In this document: in pieces, positions 1 to 5,793 of the stretch
How the letters are laid out: every line of letters starts with the position of its first letter
Numbering within the stretch: the first letter of the stretch is position 1
NCBI GenBank assembly: GCA_023412995.1
Contig: JAEZQS010000157.1
Span: 1-6,117 of the forward strand
Direction: 5' to 3'
Source of the DNA: Pseudomonadota bacterium
GTDB taxonomy: Bacteria > Pseudomonadota > Gammaproteobacteria > Xanthomonadales > Rhodanobacteraceae
DNA length: 6,117 nt
The notes under the pieces: generated by a model
What the model was told of the DNA's origin: nothing
Database searches by the model: none
What the model saw: the letters and a program-made list of their open reading frames with translations, nothing else
Made by a program: the position numbers and the translations under genes

Positions 1-3000
1 GGGCTCGACCACCGTCAGGGTCGCCGGCGTGCTCGCGCCGACGCCGCGCACCTCGGGCCGGTACATGTCCTCCACCAGCGGCGGCGGCACGCGGTAGGTG
101 CCGGGCGACACCGCGCGCACGAGGTAGAACACATGCGCCTGCTGGCCCTCGTCGAGCTTCAGCGCGGCGACGTAACGGTCGTCGCGGAACTCCTCGTGGC
201 GCACCTCGGCGGCCTGGGCGCGGTCGGTGATGGCGATGCCGTCGACGACCACGTCGGCCCACTGCTTCGCGTCGGTGAGGTTGAAGTTCTCGATCTCGAG
301 CCCGCCCGGGAGCAGGTCGGTGAGGAGCGCATCGGGCATGGCCGAGCGCGCCTCCAGCGACAGCCCCACGATCAGGCTGTCGCCCTCGCGCAGCGGCGCC
401 GGTTCCCACGGCTTGCCCTGCAGCGTGTAAAACGTTCGCCGGATGGCGACGTGGTGGTCGTCCGGCGGCGGCGCCGCGCGCGGGGTGCCGGCGACGTCGG
501 TCATCACGTACAGCGGCAGGTCGCCTTCGGGCAGGAAGCGCACGCCCGCGCCGATGTCGGCGGCATCGAACACGCGGCTCCACAGCCGGTCGGGTTCGAT
601 CGCGGCGCGCGTGTCGCCCACCACCAGCGTGCCGGCCACCACGGTATCGCCGTCACGGACCAGGGTGCGGCCGAGGCGGGCGATGGCGATCTGTTCCTGC
701 GTGCTGAGGTAGCGCCAGCCGGCGCCCCAGCGGCGCTCGCCGGCGTCGGCCGCGTGGTCGGCGCTCGCCATCGAACGGGCGAGCTCGAACACACGCGCGT
801 CGTCGCCGGGGCGCGACAGCCCGTAGCGGTGTGCGAGCGCGATCATGAGGGCGGTGTCGCGCAGGTCCGAGCCGTAGTCGCCGAGGTACCACGGCCGCTG
901 CACGTCCTTGTCGAACGCTTCCGCGATGGCCTTCTGCGCGCGCGGCGCATCGCCCATCAGCTTGAGCGCGATGCCGAGGTGCACCAGCGGCAGCGCGGTG
1001 AGCGACTTGCCGCGCTCGTCGTCGAACAGCGCGCGCAAGGTGCCGAGCGGGGCGCGGTTGACCCGCGCCAGCACGTAGCCGGAGTAGGCCTGGTCGGCGA
1101 ACCGCAGGTGGTCGGCATGCTCGTAGCCATAGAAAGGATGGCCGCCGGAGAGGAGGTCGTCGTTGAGCCGTTGCAGCGCCTTCTGCAGCACGCCGTCGGG
1201 CACCAGGAAACCTTCCTCGCGGGCATCGAGCAGGAACTCGACGATGTAGGGCGTCAGCATCTCGTTGACGCTGCTGTCGCCGCCCCACATCGAGAAGTGG
1301 CCGGAGCCGACCTGCATCGACGCGACGCGGCCGATCGCGCCGTCCACGCGCTGCTTGCGCGTCGCGGCATCGAGCCCCTCGACGTGCAGGTTGGCCGCGG
1401 TCTGCTCGTCCAGCAGCAACGCGCCGAACCCCTTGCTGGTGGTCTGCTCGGCGCAGCCGTAGGGATATTTCAGGAGATCCTTGAGGGCGCTGGCGAACGG
1501 CAGCGGCGGCAGGCTCGACACCGTCAGGCGCGCGGTGACCGACGGCGGCAGCAGCCCCTCGATTGCCGCACGCCCGAGCACCACCGGCGCGATCTTCTCC
1601 AGCGTGGAAGGAATCGAGCGGCGCACCTGCGGCCAAGCCGGGCGGACGGCGAGCTCGAACGTGCGGTCCACCCGGATGTCGCCGCCGCGGGCTTCGATGC
1701 GGATGCGGCCGACGCCCTGGCCCTCCAGCGCCGACAGCGGGAAGGAGAGCGTCGCCTTGGCCTGGTCGGCGAGGGTGACGCGGCGCGCTCCCGTGCCGAC
1801 CGCGAGCGGCGCCTCGGCCGACACGTCGACCTCGAATGCGCGTTCGCTGCCGGAGAAGTTCTGCAGGTCGAGCGTCAGGCTGGCGGCGTCGCCGGGTGCG
1901 AGCACGCGCGGCGCCGACACCTCGGCCACCAGCGGCGCGCGCACCACGGTTTCGGCATCCGCGCCGCCGAACCGGTCGGCGCCGTAGACGATTGCCGTCA
2001 CGCGCACGGTGCCGTTGAAGTCGGGCATGGCGAGCGCCACCGCGGCGTCACCCTGCGCATCCAGCTGCACCGGCCCGGCAAAGAGATCCACCGTCTGCAC
2101 GCGCGCGGTGGGGCGGCGCGCCTGCGGCAGCGCGTCCAGCGCCATGTCGCCGCCCCAGCGCAGGCGTGCCGTGTTGCCGTCGAAGCTTTCGATCACGCGG
2201 CCGTAGAGGTCGTAGGCGTCCACCCCGAGCGCACGCGGCGAGAAGAACCAGGCCAGCGGATCGGGCCGCGCGAAGCGCGTGATGTTGAGGATGCCGACAT
2301 CGACGGCCGACACCGTCACCCAGGCCTCCTGGCCCGCCAGCGACGGCGCGTGCACGCGCACCGGCAGGTCCTGCTCGGGCTTCATCTGCGCCGGCACCTC
2401 CAGGGTGACCTCGACCTTGCGCGCGCTGCGGTCGATCGGCACGTGCGCCTCGCCGACGGCGCGTGCGGGCGTCGTGCGCGAGACGGCCGAGCCGCCGCGA
2501 AACACCAGCGCGGTGACGTACACGTCGTGGCGCTCCCAGTCTTCCGTTACGGGAATGGCATAGGTTGCCCCGGGCATGGCGTCGATCGCGCGCGTGTAGA
2601 GCAGGTGGTCGGACTCGACCAGCAGCAGGCCGGGACCTGGCTGCGGCGCGGTGACGGTCACCTGCAGCGTGTCGCCGACGCGGTAGGCCGGCTTGTCGAG
2701 CGCCAGCTTGACCTTGTCCGGGCGCGCTTCCTTGCCGCGGTTGTCGTCGTTCCAGCTCCAGCCTGCGAAGAAGGGCAGGCGCGTCACCAGGCCGGTGGCG
2801 GGGTCGGTCACCTCGAGCCGGTAGTTGCCCCATTCCACGGCGACGTCGATGCGCGCCGTCGCGCCTGCCGTGATGTCCACCTCGCGCTGTTCGGACTCCT
2901 CGAAGCGCGCATTGTAGTCGAAGTGCCAGCCGCTTTCCTGGTCGAACGTCCAGTGGTAGTCGCGCCGCTCGCGCACCAGCGCGATGCGCAGTCCCTTCGC

Positions 3001-4977
3001 CGCCAGCAGCTCGCCGGCGGCATTGCTGCGGATCAGCTCGAAACCGGCGCGTCCGTTGGCGTCGGACCCGTCCGCGAGGTCGAACAGCGGCCGCACGCCG
3101 ACCAGTTCGGCCGCTGGCCAGACGGTGCGCTTGAGCGTGCGCGAGACAGCGCGGCCGCCGGTCTCGTGCACGCTGCCGGCGACGATGGCCGCTACCGGTG
3201 CCCTGGCCTGCGCCGCCTCGCCCAGGTCGATGTCCTGCGCCAGCCGGCCCTGCGCATCGAGCGCGGTGTCGATGACGTCGCGTGCTTCCTTCGGCAGTTC
3301 GAGGGTGGGGTCGCCGAACCAGTAGTCCTCGCGTGTGGCGACGGGATGCTGGTCGGCCGCCACGGTCAGGCGCGCGCTGAAGCGGTTGCCGGCGGCCGGC
3401 GCGCCGTAAAGGTAGGCGGCGTCGACCCGCAGCGGCAACGCCTGCCCGGGCTGCAGCACGGCGGCAGGCGAATCGAGATCGAGCTTCAGCCGCTCGGGCA
3501 GGAACTCCTCGATGCGGAAGGTGGGGCCCTGCGCGACGACATCGGCCTTCGGGTCGGTGCGGAACTCCACCTGCCAGCGGCCCGTCGGGGCGTCGGCCGG
3601 GATCTCGCGCGACCATTCGACGTAGCCGAGCGCGCGCGGATCGAGCCGGCTCTCGGCGTAGATGCGCCCGTCCGGCTGCTTGAGGGTCAGGAACAGCGGC
3701 TGCGGCGGCAGCGGCTTGCCGTCATGGTCGCGCAGGAGCGCCGAGAGCCGCACGGTTTCGCCCGGGCGGTAGAGGTCGCGGTCGGCCCACGCGAACACCT
3801 CGAACCAGGTCTGCTTGCGACCGGCGACCTGGAAGTCGGAGAGGTCCAGCGCCGGCTGGTTGAACGGCAGCAGCGACACGTCCTTGCCACTGCGCGCGAC
3901 GAGCACCTGGCTGGAGGCGAACTCCCACGCCAGCTGCGCGTTGCCGCTGGCATCGGTGGTGCCGGCGACCACCGCCTCGCCGCGCTCGTCGAGCACGGAC
4001 AGCGCGACGTTGGCGAGCGGTTCGCCGCTGCGCAGCGAGGCCGCGTGCACGAAGACCGCCTCCGGGTAGATGCGCGCGTGCAGGCCGATGTCGCTGACGA
4101 AGAAGTAGCTCGTCTCGTACTCGTCGCCGAAGCTGCCGGCGCGCTGCATCACGGCGAAATAGAGGCCCGGCTGCGCCAGCTCGGCGATGTTCTGGATCGG
4201 CAGGTAGTCGAGCGAGCGCTCGTTCTCCTTGCCGCCGAGCACGAAGCGGTTCGCGTACACCGAATCGGCAATCCCCGCGACCGGCTTGCCCTTGCGGCCG
4301 TACCAGCCGTAGCGCGGGTCGAGGTCCCAGCCGCTGCGGCGGCCGTTCTTCTGGTAGGCGGCGAAGAAGTTCGCCACCTCGGTGTCGCGCACGCGCAGGA
4401 ATTCGACGTCCACTTCATGCACGTTGACCGACACCACCGGCAGGCCGCGCGTCTCGCGTGCCGGCAGCACGTTGCCCTGCGAGGCGAAGGCCACCGAGGG
4501 TTCCATCGGGCCGGTGTTGACGTCCTTCGTGACCGGCGCCCCCAGCGTGCTGCCGTCGGCAGCCGCCAGTTCGCCCTTGATCCGCACGGTGTAGCTCGCG
4601 TTGGCCTGCACGTAGGGGAAGCGCAGCGTGCTGCCGTCCTCGTCCAGGGCCCAGCTGCCCTCGATCGCCTCGCCCTTGGGGCCGGTCACCGCGACCAGCG
4701 TGTCGAACGCCTGGCTGCCGACCAGCGGGCGCGAGAAGCCGAGCGACAGGGCGAGCTGGCCCTGCCATGGCTCGGCCTTTGCCGACACCAGCGCAAAGCC
4801 CCTGGCTGGCTCGGGCGGCGCCGGTTCGGCTGCCACCGGCGCGCGACCCTGCACTTCGGGAACGCCCTGGCGCTCCGGCTTGCAGGCGGCCAGCAGCAGG
4901 GCCAGCAAGGCCAGCAGCAGGAAGGCGGCAAGGCCTCCACGGGCCAGCCGTGGCGTCGAAGATGGTCCGGTCTGCAT
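1..4977 (-). CDS. yfhM: Bacterial alpha-2-macroglobulin lipoprotein, YfhM/ECAM type (3' end cut by window edge)
   Basis: Predicted protease-trapping lipoprotein of the periplasmic face. A protease cutting the bait triggers a conformational change, and the exposed thioester captures it. The frame is open through 1659 codons with no stop; E. coli YfhM has about 1653 residues. The visible end (YLVRAVSPGTYRVP ... MYRPEVRG ... TVVEP) matches the YfhM C-terminus as I recall it, so little is missing. Order seen: lipoprotein signal (1-31, Cys32), Pro/Ala-rich linker (33-60), MG1-like region from about 61, MG3-like region around VSDIGLH (294-300), MG2-type YRPGETV (403-409), bait-region domain (about 745-900, with VDVGILNIT at 892-900), candidate bait (903-960), A2M domain with MPDFNG (984-989), thioester domain (about 1165-1460, CAEQ at 1175-1178) and a C-terminal MG10-like domain (about 1513-1659). 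The ATG at 4977 is chosen for its AGGGG ribosome site and because the signal peptide starts there. YfaS-type paralogues lack the thioester Cys, so the YfhM type is favoured. Domain borders are approximate. Confidence 0.95.
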   Translation of the reverse strand, partial: MQTGPSSTPRLARGGLAAFLLLALLALLLAACKPERQGVPEVQGRAPVAAEPAPPEPARGFALVSAKAEPWQGQLALSLGFSRPLVGSQAFDTLVAVTGPKGEAIEGSWALDEDGSTLRFPYVQANASYTVRIKGELAAADGSTLGAPVTKDVNTGPMEPSVAFASQGNVLPARETRGLPVVSVNVHEVDVEFLRVRDTEVANFFAAYQKNGRRSGWDLDPRYGWYGRKGKPVAGIADSVYANRFVLGGKENERSLDYLPIQNIAELAQPGLYFAVMQRAGSFGDEYETSYFFVSDIGLHARIYPEAVFVHAASLRSGEPLANVALSVLDERGEAVVAGTTDASGNAQLAWEFASSQVLVARSGKDVSLLPFNQPALDLSDFQVAGRKQTWFEVFAWADRDLYRPGETVRLSALLRDHDGKPLPPQPLFLTLKQPDGRIYAESRLDPRALGYVEWSREIPADAPTGRWQVEFRTDPKADVVAQGPTFRIEEFLPERLKLDLDSPAAVLQPGQALPLRVDAAYLYGAPAAGNRFSARLTVAADQHPVATREDYWFGDPTLELPKEARDVIDTALDAQGRLAQDIDLGEAAQARAPVAAIVAGSVHETGGRAVSRTLKRTVWPAAELVGVRPLFDLADGSDANGRAGFELIRSNAAGELLAAKGLRIALVRERRDYHWTFDQESGWHFDYNARFEESEQREVDITAGATARIDVAVEWGNYRLEVTDPATGLVTRLPFFAGWSWNDDNRGKEARPDKVKLALDKPAYRVGDTLQVTVTAPQPGPGLLLVESDHLLYTRAIDAMPGATYAIPVTEDWERHDVYVTALVFRGGSAVSRTTPARAVGEAHVPIDRSARKVEVTLEVPAQMKPEQDLPVRVHAPSLAGQEAWVTVSAVDVGILNITRFARPDPLAWFFSPRALGVDAYDLYGRVIESFDGNTARLRWGGDMALDALPQARRPTARVQTVDLFAGPVQLDAQGDAAVALAMPDFNGTVRVTAIVYGADRFGGADAETVVRAPLVAEVSAPRVLAPGDAASLTLDLQNFSGSERAFEVDVSAEAPLAVGTGARRVTLADQAKATLSFPLSALEGQGVGRIRIEARGGDIRVDRTFELAVRPAWPQVRRSIPSTLEKIAPVVLGRAAIEGLLPPSVTARLTVSSLPPLPFASALKDLLKYPYGCAEQTTSKGFGALLLDEQTAANLHVEGLDAATRKQRVDGAIGRVASMQVGSGHFSMWGGDSSVNEMLTPYIVEFLLDAREEGFLVPDGVLQKALQRLNDDLLSGGHPFYGYEHADHLRFADQAYSGYVLARVNRAPLGTLRALFDDERGKSLTALPLVHLGIALKLMGDAPRAQKAIAEAFDKDVQRPWYLGDYGSDLRDTALMIALAHRYGLSRPGDDARVFELARSMASADHAADAGERRWGAGWRYLSTQEQIAIARLGRTLVRDGDTVVAGTLVVGDTRAAIEPDRLWSRVFDAADIGAGVRFLPEGDLPLYVMTDVAGTPRAAPPPDDHHVAIRRTFYTLQGKPWEPAPLREGDSLIVGLSLEARSAMPDALLTDLLPGGLEIENFNLTDAKQWADVVVDGIAITDRAQAAEVRHEEFRDDRYVAALKLDEGQQAHVFYLVRAVSPGTYRVPPPLVEDMYRPEVRGVGASTPATLTVVEP
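1444..1464 (-). other. Thioester motif C-A-E-Q of the alpha-2-macroglobulin
   Basis: Residues 1172-1178 read PYGCAEQ, followed by TTS. Cys1175 and Gln1178 are the pair that forms the internal thioester (C-x-E-Q) used to cross-link attacking proteases. Both are intact, so the protein should be competent for covalent trapping. The variable position is Ala, whereas E. coli and Salmonella proteins have Leu and vertebrate proteins Gly. Confidence 0.93.
2098..2271 (-). other. Candidate bait region of the alpha-2-macroglobulin (residues 903-960)
   Basis: This stretch lies between the end of the bait-region domain (VDVGILNIT, 892-900) and the A2M domain (MPDFNG, 984-989), where the protease-cleavable bait sits in the family. 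It contains the DLYGRVIE stretch and a GGDMA stretch, both of which I recall as typical of bacterial homologues. It is rich in basic and aromatic residues: Arg904, 915, 927, 938, 940, 954, 955 and 959, plus Trp910, Phe911, Phe912, Tyr922 and Tyr925. These would suit trypsin-like and chymotrypsin-like proteases. The exact limits are inferred from position, not from cleavage data. Confidence 0.6.
4882..4977 (-). other. Lipoprotein signal peptide and lipobox of the alpha-2-macroglobulin
   Basis: Residues 1-32 show a short n-region with Arg10 and Arg13, a Leu/Ala-rich hydrophobic core (residues 16-29) and the lipobox L-A-A-C, with Cys32 as the lipidation site. Residue +2 is Lys, not Asp, so the usual enterobacterial inner-membrane retention signal is absent and sorting to the outer membrane is possible. 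The membrane assignment is inference, because Lol rules vary between groups. Confidence 0.9.
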
Positions 4978-4984
4978 CCCCTTT

Positions 4985-4989
4985 CCCCT
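4985..4989 (-). promoter_or_regulatory. Ribosome binding site of the alpha-2-macroglobulin gene
   Basis: AGGGG on the minus strand lies 7 nt upstream of the ATG at 4977-4975. A second GGGG directly abuts the ATG and is too close to act. No other ATG, GTG or TTG lies in frame between this start and about position 5082, which supports the chosen start. Confidence 0.7.
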
Positions 4990-5002
4990 GGCGTTTTCAG
5001 GC

Positions 5003-5068
5003 TGTCCCAGTATAGCCGCGCCCGCTTGCGCAACCCGGCACCGGGGCTCGGCGGCGCGGTATGGGACA
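5003..5068. repeat. Inverted repeat TGTCCCA / TGGGACA in the divergent promoter region
   Basis: Perfect 7-bp arms at 5003-5009 and 5062-5068 are separated by 52 bp. The left arm touches the TATACT hexamer of the minus-strand gene, so the minus strand reads TATACT then GGGACA. The right arm on the plus strand is TATGGGACA. The arms could be paired operator half-sites or the similar downstream edges of two divergent promoters. Seven base pairs is short enough to arise by chance. Confidence 0.3.
5009..5033 (-). promoter_or_regulatory. Possible sigma-70 promoter of the alpha-2-macroglobulin gene
   Basis: The minus strand has TATACT at 5014-5009, a good -10 hexamer, which would put the transcript start near 5001 and give a leader of about 25 nt. 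The best -35-like hexamer is TTGCGC at 5033-5028, but the spacer is only 13 nt, shorter than the usual 16-18. The -35 part is therefore weak, and an activator may be needed. TTGCGCAA at 5026-5033 is a perfect 8-bp palindrome and could instead be a protein-binding site. Confidence 0.4.
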
Positions 5069-5107
5069 AGTCCATTTTTTGATCCTGGGCCACTGGCTGT
5101 CGGGGCC

Positions 5108-5131
5108 GTGAATGCGGCACATGCCATTCAC
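5108..5131 (+). promoter_or_regulatory. Stem-loop 1 in the probable leader of the EF-hand gene
   Basis: GTGAATG (5108-5114) pairs perfectly with CATTCAC (5125-5131) around a 10-nt loop. An alternative fold pairs GTGAAT with ATTCAC, leaves GC bulged, and adds GGC-ACAT-GCC inside. It lies 63 nt upstream of the ATG. It may be an RNA leader hairpin or a dyad operator; the sequence does not decide between them. Confidence 0.4.
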
Positions 5132-5168
5132 CGCCGGGCCACGGCCATGGGCACAGCGTGGCCTGCGG
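5131..5168 (+). promoter_or_regulatory. Stem-loop 2 in the probable leader of the EF-hand gene
   Basis: GGCCACG (5137-5143) pairs perfectly with CGTGGCC (5157-5163). The stem extends outward through a G-T pair (5136/5164), C5135-G5165, one bulged base (5134), and CCG (5131-5133) with CGG (5166-5168), giving about 12 pairs. The loop contains GCC-ATG-GGC, which can fold again. It ends 14 nt before the ribosome binding site, a position from which it could affect translation or RNA stability. No known riboswitch class is recognised. Confidence 0.4.
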
Positions 5169-5182
5169 CATTCCCGCCCGAC

Positions 5183-5186
5183 GGAG
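5183..5186 (+). promoter_or_regulatory. Ribosome binding site of the EF-hand gene
   Basis: GGAG lies 8 nt before the ATG at 5195. It decides the start: the frame is open far upstream, as an antisense extension over the macroglobulin gene. An in-frame ATG at 5147 falls inside stem-loop 2 and has no comparable Shine-Dalgarno sequence. Starting at 5195 also puts a signal peptide exactly at the N-terminus. Confidence 0.75.
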
Positions 5187-5194
5187 CAGAACCC

Positions 5195-5518
5195 ATGAAC
5201 ACCCTTCTTCCCGCTGCGCTGGCGCTCGCCTGCGCCACCTTTGCCGGCGCCGCCTGCGCGCAGGTCAACGAAAGCAACCAAAACCCGCTGCCGCAGGACA
5301 ACGCCTCGGTGCCGATGAGCAATGACATGTCCTTCGACCGCCTCGATGCCAACGACGACGGCTTCCTCGAAAAGAGCGAACTGATGGGAAACCCCGGCGT
5401 GGCGCAACACTTCGCGCAGATCGACAGTGACGGCGACGGCAAGCTGTCGCCCTCCGAATGGAAGATGCAGGGCAAACACGAAGGCGACGACGTCGACCGC
5501 GAGGACGACAAGATGTAG
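5195..5518 (+). CDS. Small exported EF-hand calcium-binding protein (107 aa)
   Basis: Predicted periplasmic or secreted calcium-binding protein; I know no specific gene name. Residues 1-22 form a signal peptide ending A-C-A before Gln23. Its n-region has no Lys or Arg, which is unusual. A lipobox is unlikely because Cys21 is preceded by G-A-A. The mature part has two canonical 12-residue EF-hand loops. Loop 1 is residues 51-62 (Asp51, Asn53, Asp55, Gly56, Glu62) and loop 2 is residues 77-88 (Asp77, Asp79, Asp81, Gly82, Glu88). All calcium-ligand positions are filled. The loops are only 14 residues apart, shorter than in calmodulin. The C-terminus (96-107) is strongly acidic, and the mature chain has about 20 Asp/Glu against 7 Lys/Arg and no Cys. 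It is divergent from the macroglobulin gene across 217 bp and followed at once by a stem-loop. A calcium sensor or buffer is possible, but the partner is unknown. Confidence 0.88.
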   Translation: MNTLLPAALALACATFAGAACAQVNESNQNPLPQDNASVPMSNDMSFDRLDANDDGFLEKSELMGNPGVAQHFAQIDSDGDGKLSPSEWKMQGKHEGDDVDREDDKM

Positions 5519-5553
5519 GAGGCGCCGGGACGCTCGTGCCCCGCACCGCCTCC
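5518..5553 (+). terminator. Stem-loop directly after the EF-hand gene, possible terminator
   Basis: GGAGGCG (5518-5524, starting on the last base of the stop codon) pairs perfectly with CGCCTCC (5547-5553). The 22-nt loop can pair further (CGGG 5526-5529 with CCCG 5540-5543). No T-run follows, so it is not a classical intrinsic terminator. It may be an RNA 3'-end stabiliser or act with Rho. Confidence 0.4.
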
Positions 5554-5556
5554 GGC

Positions 5557-5582
5557 TCCGTAGGAGCGGCGCAGCCGCGACC
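5557..5582 (+). repeat. REP-like hairpin repeat, copy 1
   Basis: A 26-bp unit beginning TCCGTAGGAGCG, with the stem GCGGC, loop GCA and stem GCCGC, ending GACC. It is identical base for base to copy 2, exactly 130 bp downstream. Upstream bases allow a competing hairpin, GCTCC-GTA-GGAGC (5555-5567). The GTAGGAGCG start is what I recall from interspersed repeats of Xanthomonadaceae. Confidence 0.75.
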
Positions 5583-5627
5583 GCGAAACCGACATCGTGC
5601 AGAGAGCCGCAAAGCGGAAGATTGAAC

Positions 5628-5654
5628 CACGAAGGACACGAAGAGCACGAAGGA
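5628..5654 (+). repeat. 9-bp tandem repeat, three units of CACGAAGRR type
   Basis: Units are CACGAAGGA (5628-5636), CACGAAGAG (5637-5645) and CACGAAGGA (5646-5654), preceded by AAC. Nine is a multiple of three, so all frames stay open; the plus strand would read an HEG/HEE repeat. I recall similar CACGAAGGA-type strings as dispersed intergenic repeats in several bacterial phyla, often mis-annotated as protein. It sits between REP copies 1 and 2. Its function is unknown. Confidence 0.7.
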
Positions 5655-5686
5655 AAGCAGAAACGGGGGCGACGTGTGCGATTGCT

Positions 5687-5712
5687 TCCGTAGGAGCGGC
5701 GCAGCCGCGACC
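5687..5712 (+). repeat. REP-like hairpin repeat, copy 2
   Basis: Identical over 26 bp to copy 1 at 5557-5582, in the same orientation, with the stem GCGGC/GCCGC around GCA. It faces inverted copy 3 at 5794-5818, and the pair bounds a 132-bp unit of REPIN or BIME type. Confidence 0.75.
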
Positions 5713-5719
5713 ACGACCT

Positions 5720-5762
5720 CGCATGCGACGAACGCATCGTGTTGGCGACGCATGCGACGAAC
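5720..5762 (+). repeat. 14-bp direct repeat between REP copies 2 and 3
   Basis: CGCATGCGACGAAC occurs perfectly at 5720-5733 and 5749-5762, 29 bp apart start to start. Each copy begins with the self-complementary octamer CGCATGCG, so each could form a cruciform or bind a dimeric protein. The intervening bases contain a partial third match (ACGCATCG). Confidence 0.55.
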
Positions 5763-5764
5763 AA

Positions 5765-5784
5765 CCGGTTGGCACCGCAACCGG
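5765..5784. repeat. Inverted repeat CCGGTTG / CAACCGG
   Basis: Perfect 7-bp arms at 5765-5771 and 5778-5784 flank a 6-nt loop, inside the interval bounded by REP copies 2 and 3. No T-run follows on either strand, so a simple intrinsic terminator is unlikely. It is probably part of the composite repeat. Confidence 0.5.
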
Positions 5785-5793
5785 CCACCCTGC

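Noticed and set aside
653..1636. A 327-codon minus-strand frame across the thioester domain
   Set aside because: It is out of frame with the real gene, which is uninterrupted here and encodes the CAEQ motif. There is no independent ribosome site or domain.
2048..3616. A 522-codon minus-strand frame
   Set aside because: It overlaps the macroglobulin gene in another frame of the same strand. Its Arg/Ala/Gly-rich composition is typical of a GC-rich out-of-frame shadow.
5074..5080. Intrinsic terminator suggested by a T-run (5075-5080) after GGACAAGTCC
   Set aside because: The preceding stem is only 3-4 pairs with a tiny loop, and no plus-strand gene ends upstream of it.
133..5082. A 1649-residue plus-strand coding frame
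   Set aside because: It is the exact codon-register antisense of the macroglobulin gene. Its translation is rich in Arg, His and Val with no recognisable domain, while the minus strand encodes a clear lipobox, thioester and family motifs.
4628..5194. An in-frame N-terminal extension of the EF-hand protein, about 189 residues upstream of 5195
   Set aside because: Most of it is antisense to the macroglobulin N-terminus, and it would bury the signal peptide. The GGAG site and the signal both support a start at 5195.
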